The notes under the pieces were generated by a model. That model searched no databases. It saw only the letters and a list, made by a program, of their open reading frames with translations, and was not told the origin of the DNA. The position numbers were made by a program, and so were the translations under genes. From Physcia stellaris (taxonomy: Eukaryota > Ascomycota > Lecanoromycetes > Caliciales > Physciaceae), in contig JABSSW010000003.1 of NCBI GenBank assembly GCA_018902385.1, positions 992,001-1,056,000 of the forward strand: a DNA stretch of 64,000 nt. Direction: 5' to 3'. Positions 25,438 to 37,991 of the stretch are shown piece after piece (position 1 is the first letter of the stretch; the number at the start of each line of letters is the position of its first letter).

Positions 25438-28400
25438 TCAGGAAGGCGACATTCCCTTAAGCCCGTTGCTGCCTGAAGCATCCCTAATCCCATTCACTGC
25501 TTGCTTCTCGTGCCCTCCTCTGCCAGGAGCCAAGCCATTGAGATGTGGATCGCCGTTTGCGAGCTGAAATCCGTTCGACATCGCGTATGTCGAATACCCA
25601 GCCGCCGGTTGCGGGCTCAGGATCCCAAACACCCCTCCGTTCATCCCTCGAGGCATCACACCTGTCGCTGCAGCTTGAGCCGGGCTTCCTCCTGTGTGCG
25701 TGTTTGCAACAGCTTGTGTCGCTCCAAATCCTGCCTCTTGTTGGGCCTTCTGTTCCTCCAGTCGCTTGCGTCGAGTCAAATCGCCAATGATGCCCACAAC
25801 GTACTGCTTGGCTAACTTCTTCTCCACCGCAGGCTCTGTGCTTTGCTTCAAAGCCTCCAACATTCGTCGACATTGCGTCAGTGAACTAAGATGCGGACAG
25901 GTACGGAAATGACCGTAATGAGCAATGCCACAAAGAGGACAGTTTTCGACTCCAGCATGCTTCAGCGGACAGTGTCCCACAGGGTGCTGCTTACTGCAAG
26001 CCAGGCAGGCTACAGGCATAATATTCTTGTCTACCTCATTCAGTGGTTGTAGTGGAGCAGACGTAACATGCGATGTCGATTCAGACAATCCATCCACCGT
26101 TGGAGCAGGAGAGAGTTTCACACGTTTGAAAGTGCGGCCTACAAAAATCAGTCCATCAAATTTCGCTCATGCCGGAAAAGAAACTCACTTTTCGCTGGAG
26201 AGATCTCGCTAGTGAAATGACTTCGTGAGCCTCGCTGTCGACTGCTGGGTTGCAGTTCTTCTACGTTTACCACCTCAGTCTCATTGCCACTGTCCTCCTC
26301 TTCCACTTCGCTCGCGACTTTCTCTTCCTGGAAGTCGGTATCGCTATCTTCCTCTCCAAAGGCGGCCACGCGTTTACTTGGTGAAGATGCCCCTGGTACG
26401 TCGCGACTTTCAGAAGCATAATCCACGGTCTGTAAACATTAATAAAGCCAAGGCTGGCAGCATGACTGGACAAGTACTCACTTGTCTCACACGCTTTCCC
26501 CTACCCAAGGCTTGCTCCCTCGCCGCGGCCTCACGTGCTACTTCTTCCTCACGTTCCTTCAGGATCTTCTCCCAAATCGAGGGATCGGGCGTGTTGGAGT
26601 CGCTCTCATCGACGCCGAGTGAGTCTTCCAGTCTTCCCTTCTCGTTTGCCCACACTCGAGCGAAGCTGAATTGTGATTCTGCGGAATCGTCTTTGCCAAT
26701 AGAGGTATTCTCGACCTGGCTGCGATCAAGTAGTTTGTCCACCGATGGTGAGTCGTATCGGATGTCATCCGCTTCATCATGAAACAGTGCGTCGGCGCCG
26801 TGACGCAGAATCGACTCAACATCCATGCCCGCATCATCTTCTGCGTCCATCTGTTCAATGAGGACATGATCCAAAGCCATCTTCTTTTTGCCGATCTGCA
26901 TTATTTTCTCTTCGGCCGTGGAGCGAGTGGTCAGCTGAAACACCAAAACCTTCTTTTTCTGTCCAATTCTGTGTGCCCGAGATAGGGCCTGAATATCTTG
27001 GTGAGGGTTGAAGTCAGGGTCGAGTATGATAACAGTGTCGGCAGTGGCTAAATTGATCCCAACCCCGCCTGCACGAGTTGAGAGGAGAAATGCGAAGAGA
27101 GGTGAGTTGGGGGCATTGAATTCATCGATTCGCTTTTGCTTCTGAAGGGAACTCAGACTTCCGTCGAGTCGCTGGTAAAACAGGCCGAGGCCGTCGAGAA
27201 AATCTTCTACAATGTCCAACATATCCAAAAATTGGCTAAAAATGAGTACTCGATGACCCCGTTCCTGTAATTTCGGCAACATGATCTCCAAAAGCTGAAG
27301 TTTAGATGAAGCATCAACCAGATTGCGATGAGATATGACGGGGTTCGTGCTTTTCTCCTCAATCTCTCGACTGTACACGAATGGATGGCACAAACATTTT
27401 CGGAGCTGCATGAGAATATTGTTGAGGTTTGCCCGTTCGGTCTTTTGGAGCCTTGCAGCACCACCGAAGATGGTCTTGATCAGGTCTTGATTCTTGGCTA
27501 GTATGGACTTGTAGAGTTTCTTTTGCACGATTGTCAATGTGACTGGGATGATTATCTGAGCCATTGACGGTAAGAAGTCGAGGACCTGAGCTTTAGTACG
27601 GCGTAGGAAAAAGGGCCTTAAAAGCTCATGGAGTCGGGGAACGTTATCCTTGGTCAATTCCTCGTACTCCACTTCCAAGTTTTGTGCGTTGATTGAAGCA
27701 TCTAAGAATTGGAGAAGATTAAACAATTCTCGAGGATTGTTCTGCAGTGGAGTCCCGGTGAGTAGAAGCTTGAAGGGAATTTTAAGGGCATTAAGAGCTC
27801 CATAGAGCAGGTTTTTATCATTTTTGAGTCTCTGACCTTCATCGACCACAAGTCCAATCCAATTGACACCTCGAAACGTTTTGCGGAATTCGTCATCTTG
27901 GGCAGCATCGTATGACGTGACGACAACGTGACACTTGAGATCTTTAGAAGGCAGGTGGAAGAGCTCATGCTTGTACGCAAGCTTCTTCGCCTCTGCAGAG
28001 CCAAAGTACGTCACGACTCGTAAAGCCGGAGCCCATAGCTTGATCTCGCGTCGCCAATTTGCGCATGTCGAATTAGGGACCACGATCAAAAATGGCCAAC
28101 ATCCATGGATCTTGAGGGTTGCGAGAAAGCCAATCACCTGAATAGTCTTTCCAAGTCCCATCTCGTCGGCTAGAATGGCATTTTGCTTCTTATGCCATTG
28201 ATAGTAAAGCCAATTGAGTCCCTCGAGCTGATACTTCATCAATTCACCCCCTGTCAGATTCGAAGGCTGGGTTTTAATTTCGATGTGCTTCGCAAAGTCT
28301 TGTCCGCGCAGCTTCGAGATGTAGTTGTTGAGTGAGGGCTGCTTTGGGAGATGGATATAGCGTGCAGAGACCCAATCATCATAGGCTATCTTGAAATCAG

Positions 28401-30544
28401 CCCATCGGTCCAAGTCGTCTTGCCTTGGTGGGTCTTCCCAGACTACATCATCGTAACCAAGGCCCTTGAACTTAACGAGAGCTTGTTCAACCTCCTTGAT
28501 TCGTGCTTGATCAATCTTCTCGCTGTTTGTTTTGACGACATTAGTGTATTTCACGTCAAAGATGATGTCGACACGCAAATAGTCTTCGGGAATAGCGTCC
28601 TCGGTTGTCAATTTGAGAGTATCATCTCTCTTTCCGAAAGCCTTTCTCATCGAGGCCGCTGTGACCCCCCAGACCCATGCACCCGGCATCCAGGTACACT
28701 TGAAATGGGAAATCTTCCTCCACCTGACAAGGTACTCCTTATCACTCTCGTTGATCACTGCATTGGGGTTGTATTCGGTAGCGCTGATAGGTCGCCAAGC
28801 TATGAGAGATTCGACTTCACCTAGTATCGTGGAGCAGTCAAAGCACGTCCATTGTCGCGAGTATTCACCGAAGCGCCTTGCAGCCAGATCTTCATCACTA
28901 AGGCCTTCAGGCTCCATAGCTGTGCTGTCCATTTGAGGTAGGTGATGTAGGTGAAATCCACGATAGCAATTGGTGCAGCGGAATAGGATGTTTTCCACAT
29001 TATTAATCAATTCTGGGGAAACATCTGTGATGGGATCTTCGCCGTCATTGTTCTCCCTGGCCTTCTGTTCTTCACGTGTCGTTTTGCGGGCACGAAATGG
29101 TTTCGTCGAAGCCCCTTTTCCTCTGCAAACTTGACAACTTCCCTGCTTTGGCGCTGAACGGTCTTTCTGGTAGGCGACTTCGATGCATCGACGGCATTGA
29201 AGCACAAAATCTTGATCCTGGATTTTGGTAACCAGATGCTCGCGAGTGTTCCTTGTTCCAAGACATCTCTGATGATAGGACAGTGTACAACCTTGACAAT
29301 ATATCAAACTTCCCTTTTCCTCGTTACTGCCTAATTCGTTGCAGGTATCACAATACTGGCTGTGTCGAAGACGGAACTCGTTGTCTTGCGGCAGCAGCTG
29401 GAAAGCCTCCTTTACACCCACCACCTTAGGCACGCCCTTGCCAGCATCCACTTCAGGAATATTATCTTCACTGAGCTCTTGGAGGTCATTGACAGGACGT
29501 CTCGCACGCCCAGACCGTCGTGCACCCTCATGATTAGATGCGTTAGCGTAAGGGCGAATTTTCTCGCCTCTTTTCATTCTTCGCTGGCGGGGACCTTTGT
29601 CGCTACTTTCATCGTCGATTTTGAGCTCAACCGGAGGCTCCTTGTAATTTGGCCTGATAGCCGTTCGCCTGGAGCGGTTGCTTTGCCTGTAAGTCCCCTC
29701 TGAAGTTCCGCTTGCAGATACCGAGTCGTCATAGTGTGCTTGTCGTCCCTTCATTTTTGGCTGACTGAGTTTCAGCTTTTTGCGTACAGGAGCAGCATTT
29801 CCTGTAGCTAGCTCGTCCGAGGACATATCGGAATCTATGACCTGCACTGCTCTGTTCGCTCCTCTTCGAGGCTGCTCTCGTCTTCGGACAGGCTTTACGG
29901 ACTCTGCGGAAGAAGAGGAATTTTGGTGTTCTTGCTCTTGCTCGAAGCGGTCTAATGCAGCGCTGCCGCCATCAAGCTTGTGAAGTTGGGAGTAACTCAC
30001 CTAGAAAAAGTAAGTAAAACGTTAGAGCGCTCGCCTCTGAGATTAAGAAATGCCGATCTTTCAATGGTCACTCATGTTCGGAATCTCTCATTCGCAAATG
30101 ATATGAATGGAGACTCGGAACGATACTGCGACCTAGTCGAGCCATCGTCTCTTGATTCTGTCATGGCACTCATTTCGTCGAGGGGTGAGTGGAGCTTGGG
30201 TTCCGCAAAAGCTGGTCACTCACAGTGAATTCGCGCTCGTCCTGAAATCTCACTAAAAACTTGGACCCTTGCGACCCCACTGACTTTATCACTTCATCGA
30301 CGGTATTGTCTTCATAGATGACGTATTCCCACGGTCGCTCAACCTGAGGCACAACAACCGCGAATGCCTGCGGGGCTTTAGTGGTGGATGGCACAGGTGT
30401 CGGGTCCGGCGATAGAAAGAGTGGTGAGTACGAGTTATCAGGGGCAGCGTCAGGTAAATTCTCAGCCGGACTCCGAGGTCGCTCTGTTGGACGAATACCA
30501 TCCTGAGCATATGATACTTGCCCGTCGTCGCTGGATCCAGTCAT
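25438..30544 (-). CDS. mit1: Mit1/CHD-like chromatin remodeller (PHD fingers, chromodomain, SNF2 helicase)
   Basis: Four exons, 30544-30224, 30000-26482, 26429-26189 and 26138-25438, give 1593 aa; all junctions are phase-consistent. A PHD finger lies at about residues 323-385 (CDTCNELGSNEEKGSLIYC...C) and a second, divergent cysteine cluster from ~400 to 490. A chromodomain-like segment (EYLVRWRKISHFKCTWMPG) is near 527. The Snf2 ATPase core has LADEMGLGKT (~724), DEGQRLKN in place of DEAH (~814), LTGTPLQNN and RAHRIGQ (~1122). The C-terminus carries a Cys/His cluster, CLACSKQHPVGHCPLKH then CPLCGIAHYGHFRTCPHL. The order matches fission-yeast Mit1 of the SHREC nucleosome-remodelling complex, which acts in heterochromatin. 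The start is the first ATG after an in-frame stop. Confidence 0.9.
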
Positions 30545-30875
30545 TGCGAAGGCTTCGGGATAGAAAGGTCTTGCTGGTGCCAAACCCTGAAATCAAGCCA
30601 TGACCTCTGGGGAACAAGTAATGACAATTGAGACTTGGGCATGCAACCGCAAAAAGTATTTATCGCAACTTCACGTACGTGGGAGGATAAATCAAAGCAA
30701 ATAAAATATCTAATGAAACGCGCTTCAAACGGACGCGCATTCCCTGACGTGCCATTAGTTCTGCTTGTAGGGTTCTTCGGCCCGAGCCTTAAACGAGCGT
30801 AACATTAGTTTTCAGTAAACTTGGAATTTCTTTCCTCTCAAGGCGAGCACAGGTCGGCGCAGACAGTCAAAAGTA
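30545..30875. other. Bidirectional promoter region
   Basis: A 331-bp gap between divergent mit1-like (minus) and MRM1 (plus) genes. No coding content seen. Confidence 0.5.
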
Positions 30876-32810
30876 ATGAAAGAAGCCATTCGCTCACTCG
30901 CTCAGCCTGTCTACCGAATAATTTTTCCAGCAAGACGACTATCTCGCTCTTCCTATAGAGCAGCGATTTCCACTAATTCGGCAATTCATCGTGAGCTGAG
31001 AAAGTCAAGATCCGCTGTAGGCAGGGTTTCACAATTCCCTCGTCGCGATGGACAGCGAACGGAACGTCCTGGGACTAGGGAGTCACGCGAGACGACAAGG
31101 ATCCCAAGACCAAACCATGCACACAAACAAGACGTGGAAGATATGAGGGAATCAGCGAGGATCAAGGAGTCAGCTAGATCTCCCCGACAACAGATTTACC
31201 TTGAGGGAGGCCGAAAACCCTCTGCTCGCTTTGACCGACTGCCTTCAGATGCAGGGGATCGATGGAGAGGTGAAAGCAACGCTAAGCGGAGTATAAGAGC
31301 TACGGATCGGTATGCTAAAGACAAATCGCCTTCATTCGCTGCGCCGGCATCTGACAGACTCAATCGAGCAGCTCGGCGTGCCGCGATCTTTGGGCCTGGT
31401 GACACACCACCACAACGAGATCGTGAAATCAAATTTGATCGGAGCACCCCCCGATCCAGGACCCCATCCAGCGAGCGAAATCCTCGTTATTTGGTACCAT
31501 GGCATGAAGTCCACCCTCAGAGACAAGTCTCAGAGAGACCACTGTCAAAGGCTACTGTCTATGATGACCAGTACGACGAAGGTTCGGAGAGTATACCGCG
31601 CCTCAATTTTCGCTCCAACAGCTCTGGTGATGACGGCCGAGGGACTGGAGGCAGAGAACGGCGCTACTTCGCACGATCGTCGAAAGATGGGAATGAAACC
31701 TCAGATGTACCGGTGTCCATACCTTATACTACACCCGCGTCCGATTTTCTGTACGGAACATCCGTCGTGAGCGCAGCTTTGAAATTCAGCTCGAGAAGAT
31801 TTTACAAATTCTATTGTTATTCCGCGCCAGACAGAGTTAACGTCAGTCAGGATGCTGCAATGTGTAAGCTTGCTAGCTCAAGAGGTGTAGAAGTGAAGCG
31901 AGTCCAAGGGGAATGGATGCGAGTTATGGACAAGATGAGTACAGGAAGGCCGCACAATGTAAGTGCATCTGGGTTTAAGTTCAATTACTTCACTTGCTAA
32001 CAGCGAGAAGGGCTATATTCTTGAGGCGTCTCCATTACCGAAGCTTCCAGTTACTGGGCTTCAGTCTGCCGAAAAGCCTTTCGAGGATTTTTACGCTAAT
32101 CTAGACCATCAATCACGTGAAGAAGAAGCTATTAACGGAAGGGATGGGAGGATCGAGTACAGCCCGCCATTTGCTAGATGCCCTGTTGTGCTCATGCTAG
32201 ATGGAGTAGTAAGTTTAGAAGCTGTATGCTTTGCCCTCCCAGAACTCTTGACTAACATCAAATCCAGATCGATCCAGGGAACCTTGGAGCTTTGCTGAGA
32301 ACGGCCCACTTCTTTGGAGTAGATGCTGTCGCAATCTCAATCCGCAATTGTGCACCTTTCAGCCCAGTCGCTCTCAAGGCGTCTGCTGGAGCATCGGAAA
32401 GCCTGAAGATCTTGTCTGTCAGCCATCCAGAGAACTTCGTAGATGAATCGCAGAAAAATGGCTGGAACTTCTATGCCTCAGTCGCTCCTGGCGAGAATGC
32501 TAAGATCAACAAAAGGCGACCTTATTACTCCACTTCGAACATTGAGTGTCCTGCCACAGCACATCCCACAGTCCTAATGCTTGGGGGTGAAGGTGAAGGT
32601 CTTCGAGACAACCTCCGAAAGAGAGCCGATTATGTGATCGGGATTGAAGGGCAGAGAATTGGTCAAGGGGGCGTAGATAGCCTGAACGTCAGCGTCGCTG
32701 CTGGAATCTTGTGTGAGGCGTTCCTGAGAAAACCCTCGGGTCGAAAAACTCTACTACAGTCTACGATGGCTTCAGAGCCCGTATTTAATGCCCAGAACAA
32801 CCTGTTCTAG
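30876..32810 (+). CDS. MRM1: Mitochondrial large-subunit rRNA 2'-O-methyltransferase (SpoU/TrmH family)
   Basis: Exons 30876-31958, 32008-32208 and 32268-32810 give 608 aa; introns are 49 and 59 nt with GTAAGT donors. The N-terminus MKEAIRSLAQPVYRIIFPARR is a good mitochondrial presequence, followed by a long Arg/Ser-rich linker. The catalytic SpoU domain has IDPGNLGALLRTAHFFGVDAV (motif 1), VLMLGGEGEGLRDNL (motif 2) and GQGGVDSLNVSVAAGIL (motif 3), the elements of the AdoMet trefoil knot. Upstream, GYILEASPLP is typical of Mrm1. The yeast homologue methylates a 21S rRNA guanosine in the peptidyl-transferase centre. The fungal protein is longer than yeast because of the disordered linker. Confidence 0.93.
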
Positions 32811-34508
32811 GCTTGCATCATTGCCTTTCAGCTTCACTGGGAACTCATCGAGAACGAAATTGGGCGGTCTTAACGATCGATCCATGATCTACTGTTGTTT
32901 TTGTGATTGTATCATCGACAATGTTTCTCGCCTATCAGGTTTCACTTACGGTAGTGACGCCAATTCCCAGATTACTATTATCATTATTATTATCGTTAGC
33001 ATTGTCTCAACGTCAATATCCTCTTTCAGCAATCCTTCAATTCCATTCTCGTGTCTGGGTAAGTGGCAGAAATCCGGAAGCTACTTCAAAGTGAAGATAC
33101 TTTTCACTTGGTGGCTCCATTCTTGATGTGAATGTAGAATCTTGTCCGTTGCTTAGGACTTGAAGTCTGTAGCTGAACGATTCTCGGTGCTTAGGAAGGT
33201 GCCTTAACCAGCAATCACGCCAAGAGTATCAGTGGCGACAGTGCGACTCTCATCTGGATGAGACGGTACCCTTTGGCATTTTAGATCGCAGCTGCTCTAC
33301 CCCGGAGAATGTTTCGTCAAGATAATGCTAGCAAACATTGATAGATTGATCAAGCACAATAAGTACCTATCACAACGGAGTAGTCTATAGGACTTGATCG
33401 GGGGAAGCTCCGGAGGGGTCCTGAAGAAAATGCTTAGAGATGTGATCATCACTGTAAAGAAAGACTGAAGAAGACGTCACAAACTACTAAGAAATTCACT
33501 ATCAAGCAGCCGCACTACCACAACTATCTGTTCACTAGAGCGACCCACTCTCGTGTTGAGATTCCACGGTTACAACATTACAAGTGTCATTAAGCTGACC
33601 AGACTGACCATATCTATAAGACAGGACACAAGAGCCTCTCTCGAGCCCTATCATTGCTTTGTATACTAAGAGTATTGATCCGTTCCCGACAAACAAGATT
33701 GAGAAACTTTCGGGTAGCGAGAGGGAAGCGATTTCCAACGGCTACTTGCAGCAACTTGCAGGAACTCACTTGTGTTCACCCGTTGGAATTCTCCTCCAAC
33801 CGTACGCAGGTTACTAGAGGCCCTTAAGGCTGCATACAAACAAACCAAGGTGAATCGTCACGATCCTAGGTTGTGTTAGCAACCGTGAACGTTCAGGGTA
33901 GGCTTCATATATTCATTCCCTACATCACTGAGTAACGAAACGATGACTAGTCCATGAACGATCAATGAAGAGCTACCAATGAATGCTTTCGCCTCAAGGA
34001 ATTACCGACCATACCTACTACATATAGCAAACTTTGCCACCGAGTTTTCCTTCCATCTAACTATCTCCTTCCCTCTTTTAAGTCTTCGCATATCAATAGT
34101 GCACCTCCCCTTTAATTACCTCAGTAACAAAGCAACCTCAAGCTATAAAGGTCAAAACGACACGGACACCTACACCAACACTGGCATAAGGTGAAGATCA
34201 AACCCTATGCAGTTTTCGGCACGTGACAGCTGATGATTGTCTTCAATGTAGCAATTTGGTTCCAGGTACCGAGCAGTGAAGTATTTATTGCTTGCTCCTC
34301 ATCTTCTCTCTTAGACTATTTTCGGTATCGACAGCAGGTCACACTCCATCAATCACACGCAGAGTAGTTATAGCTCTGACTTACGCCTCGTCGCGCCCCA
34401 AAATTATACGAAAAATTCGCATTCGAACCTTGACGATACAGAGCAAAGGCCAATACGATCGCATCTTACTAAATTCATCGAGCTATCGACGGATTCTTGA
34501 AAGCAGCA
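32811..34508. other. Intergenic, 1.7 kb
   Basis: No supported gene. ATT-type trinucleotide runs occur near 32970-33000. A stretch at about 33550-33900 is reminiscent of a degraded LTR, but no second copy or boundary repeat is visible. The last ~200 bp are probably the leader of the CCCH gene. Confidence 0.4.
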
Positions 34509-36179
34509 ATGCCGGACTCGCCTCGCCCTCAATTCTTCGTGGCCCGTGTTGACGGGAGCTTGACGCCTATGATTGCCGTGGACGAGCTTCCTTCGTCCTT
34601 TCGCATTGTGGGCGTGCCGGCCACTATCACTCCAGCTGGCACCCAGAATATGATTAGTCTTGGCCTCCAAGAGCGTAGTAACCAACGCTATGTGGTGGAA
34701 TCAACTGAACAGACTCTTGCTGCAGTTACTGCGAAAGAGGTCGTTCTTGAACAGCAACAGGAGGCAACCATGGTCCCCAAGAAGGAGCCCGTAAAGACGG
34801 GAGATGGTGGTGTCAAAGAATCGGGTAGGAAAGAGATTGAACATGTGGTGGCGGAGCCATTGAAGGCCGGAGAAAATGTGAGCAAAGGATGGGAGAAAAT
34901 GGGTTTCAGTGGTGATCAAGGCCAAGTGGTTGACGAGAACAAGGCAGAACGGCCTACTTCTCAGTTGGTGGAGTCGTGGCGGAAGAAGGTTCACACGGAT
35001 ACTCTCGTGAACGACAATCGCCTGATTGCTGCTATTGGCGCTGAGAATGCGAAGAATAAGGACGATGAAATTGATTCTGCCGGAAAGGATTCCAAATCAT
35101 CCCATGAATCCCCCCAGCAGGAAAATTTGCCCTCGAAGGCAGCGTACGGTGGTATGGGCACTAGGGGAACACTGGGCAAGAAGGTCTATTGCACACATTG
35201 GATCCGCTGGGGCGAATGCGACTACACTCAACAAGGCTGTCTTTACAAACATGAAATGCCGGACGAGGATAAATTGCAGGAGATTGGTATTGCGACTTAC
35301 CCTCGCTGGTACCGCCTCGCCAACCCAGAAAAGTTCAATGGGGTGACGGACGGCCCTGAATGGCACCGTCGTCCTGGGCCTGCACCTACTGATCAGCTGT
35401 GGAGAGGCCCTGCACCTTCACGCCCTGTTGAAACACAAACTTTCGAAGACTTTCGCTCGAATGCTCGCCCAGGACCTTCGCCAGTCCCTCGTCAGCCGTT
35501 TAGTCCTCCTAATCATACCTCTGGCCCTGTAATCTTTGCTTTCGATCCTAATGCTAATACTTTTCATTCCTTTGGAAGCTTTGGTAACTTCCGGAGCGGC
35601 TACACTCAGCAAGCTCCCCGTCAATCCAATCGCACACCAATCCCTCGTGTAGCGACCATCCAGCCGCCTTTTGTTCGTCAGCAGCGCCCAGCAAACGCAA
35701 GCGAGCAATTTACCTCCGGCAAATCCGCGCACGATCTCACGCCTGCTGGTGTTTCAACAGCTAAAGTCACCGAGATCTCTGAGGACGCTCCTACCGGTTC
35801 CAAATTTTCTCCTCCCAAATCGAGTCCTAGCCGCGCCGCGACCACTAATGGCAATCACACAACCGCCAACTTCAAGGTGCAGCAATCTCGTCCCCAGTAC
35901 GCTCAAGGCCGCCAAACCCTGAATGAGGCGTATCGGCCTTTGACGCCATCCCCAGCACCTTCCCAGTCAGCTGCCGGAAATGGAGGCGATGCTGGTAGTA
36001 CCGTACAGAACCACTACGTGCCTCTTCCGACGCCTCCGATGCGACATAGGAAATTCTTCGTGCCCGCTGGCGAGTCGCCGTACGTACAGAATGGCGGATC
36101 CGAAAAGGAGATCACTAACGCGGAGAAAGGGCCTAAAGACGTTAATCGTATGACGACGAACATACTCGTCGATGTTTAA
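34509..36179 (+). CDS. CCCH zinc-finger protein (fungal C-x8-C-x6-C-x3-H type)
   Basis: Intronless 556-aa frame from the first ATG at 34509. The N-terminus (PQFFVARVDGSLTPMIAVDELP) and the segment FRIVGVPATITPAGTQNM are well-formed and precede a charged low-complexity linker. A single CCCH finger near residue 225 reads C-THWIRWGE-C-DYTQQG-C-LYK-H, followed by IATYPRWYRLANPEK, as in the uncharacterised fungal C-x8-C-x5-C-x3-H family. The rest is Pro/Ser/Gln-rich and probably disordered. CCCH fingers usually bind RNA; a role in RNA metabolism is inference only. Confidence 0.82.
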   Translation: MPDSPRPQFFVARVDGSLTPMIAVDELPSSFRIVGVPATITPAGTQNMISLGLQERSNQRYVVESTEQTLAAVTAKEVVLEQQQEATMVPKKEPVKTGDGGVKESGRKEIEHVVAEPLKAGENVSKGWEKMGFSGDQGQVVDENKAERPTSQLVESWRKKVHTDTLVNDNRLIAAIGAENAKNKDDEIDSAGKDSKSSHESPQQENLPSKAAYGGMGTRGTLGKKVYCTHWIRWGECDYTQQGCLYKHEMPDEDKLQEIGIATYPRWYRLANPEKFNGVTDGPEWHRRPGPAPTDQLWRGPAPSRPVETQTFEDFRSNARPGPSPVPRQPFSPPNHTSGPVIFAFDPNANTFHSFGSFGNFRSGYTQQAPRQSNRTPIPRVATIQPPFVRQQRPANASEQFTSGKSAHDLTPAGVSTAKVTEISEDAPTGSKFSPPKSSPSRAATTNGNHTTANFKVQQSRPQYAQGRQTLNEAYRPLTPSPAPSQSAAGNGGDAGSTVQNHYVPLPTPPMRHRKFFVPAGESPYVQNGGSEKEITNAEKGPKDVNRMTTNILVDV

Positions 36180-36923
36180 GGCTTCCGAGGCGGATATGAG
36201 AAGTCGAGGAGCCGAGCAGGTAGAAAAATGGTGATGGATGATTGAAGGTGGTAGGATTGATGAAAATGGATAGACTGATGATGCATGCGAGTTTTGACTG
36301 ACGATGAGCGAAAGCATTGATAGATGAGGATGTGGCCTGCTTGCATTAGTTGAGACCTCCATGGTGTGGTGCCTGTTGTCTGACCTGCTCTCCTAGTGCC
36401 ACGATGGACCTTAAATAAATAGAACATCACAGATCTAGCTAAGGTATTATTTAGAGACTGACTCTGCTTAGGCAAAAGTACTCAATAGTGGCAGGAAGGA
36501 CAGAATACTTGAATACCAAGAAACCCTTTTGCAAGCACCCTACCGGATTACACTGATGCGGCTCGTAACCTTTCAAATTGATCTTCATACGTGACATTGT
36601 GCGCCTCGCTCTGCCGCACACCTACTAAGAAAGCCCAGGTTATCCATTCGGCTTTGTCGAAATTTAGCTTCCCTAAATCCTGTGCCTCTAGAGCATCCCT
36701 ACCTTATAGCCTGAACCACGATTGGTATGCGTTGCTGGTCATGCTACTTTCCTCAGGCACCGATCTACGTAAGTCGGTGGCCGAGCTCCATCCTCGATGG
36801 CGGTCTGGGGGGCGATAATGATCATGCCTTTCTGGAGGCTGATATGAAAGACCATGTCTCGGCTAATTCGGGTTTGTCGAGTTTATGTTAAGGGATAAAA
36901 CTGGTTGACCATTTGGTCTCGTC
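36180..36923. other. Convergent intergenic region
   Basis: 3' flanks of the CCCH gene (plus) and the tyrosine phosphatase (minus). Short ORFs here are unsupported. Confidence 0.5.
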
Positions 36924-37504
36924 TTACTCAGGTGCCACCGCGTCCTTGAGCACCTTCTCAATAAATCCATTCGAAAACCTTGTCAACTGCTGATAGGCAA
37001 TCTCAAACCCGTCGATCGCTCCAAAGTACGGATCTCCCACTTGCTCGCCCAGCTGCCCTCCAAAATCCCCAAACAACATGACTTTCGCCATTTTCGCATC
37101 TGTGCCAGCTTTTACCACTCGTTGCTGGACCGCTTCTAGCGCGTATAGATTGTCTCCGTCCATTGCCAAAATATAGTCGAATTTGGTGAAATCGCTGGTG
37201 TGGACTTTGCGTGCTACGTGATCGTAGTCTACAATACCGTTCTCCTCCAAAGTAGCTATGGTCCGTTGGTCGGGGCTGCAGCCTTTGTTGTAGGACGACG
37301 TCCCTGCGGAGTCAATCTTTCCAATCCGGGGGTTGGAAATGGTGAGTGAGCGAAAAATGCCTTCAGCCATGGTTGAGCGACCTGAGGATGTCAGCATTGG
37401 GATATCGCCCAGATCGTAATGTTCGACGACTTGCATATGTTGCCCAAGCAGACGAAGAGAACTGAGACTGGCGCAACATTGTCTGTTGCTGCAATTGAGC
37501 TCAT
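36924..37504 (-). CDS. LTP1: Low-molecular-weight protein tyrosine phosphatase
   Basis: Exons 37504-37435 and 37381-36924 give 175 aa, normal for the family. The first exon encodes MSSIAATDNVAPVSVLFVCLGNI plus one base of the next codon. The intron (53 nt) has a GC donor (GCAAGT) and a TCAG acceptor, and splicing creates TGT, so that the P-loop becomes CLGNICRSTMAEG (C-x5-R-S). Downstream are SAGTSSYNKGCSPDQRT, KFDYILAMDGDN and the general-acid loop GDPYFGAIDGFE. The nonsplicing frame lacks the catalytic loop, which forces this model. Cytosolic enzyme with broad phosphotyrosine specificity. It is divergent from the chitin synthase gene, 487 bp away. Confidence 0.93.
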
Positions 37505-37991
37505 CACGCGCGATCAAGACGGTCTTAACAATGACTCTTGAGAACCCTTGTCTGTGTCCACTATGAGCGCATCATTAATGATTCTGGATCGAGCATGCAC
37601 CCTGTCGCGGAAACGGAGCGACTATTCACTCCGCGCTTCGCTATACGGAATCCTAGGGGGTTCTCGTGGCTCACTCGAGTCAGTTTTGTATCTATTTTAG
37701 GCGACGGGGAGTGGCTCGGGCCCGTTTCCGGGCTGATCTCTTATTTACACGCTAGGCTCGAAATAAGCAATCAGCCCAATGCTGACGCGGAGTGAATTGC
37801 GAGGCTCGACCCCGTATGAGTGCATATCCTATATTATCATGCTGCCCTGCTATCCAGAGACTTGTTGACTTCACAGGCGTTCAGGGAAACAATTCTCTTT
37901 GTGCGCTTGCGTCCAAACCTAAACCGTCTCGCATTCCTCGCTTGAACTCCTGCAGATCTCCAGATTCGAGGATAAAGAAAGGCACGGCACC
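37505..37991. other. Bidirectional promoter region
   Basis: Shared upstream region of the phosphatase (minus) and chitin synthase (plus) genes. No coding sequence supported. Confidence 0.5.

Noticed and set aside
33541-33900. Possible solo LTR or retrotransposon remnant
   Set aside because: TGTTGA-like start and CA-like ends can be picked, but no duplicate, target duplication or coding remnant supports them.
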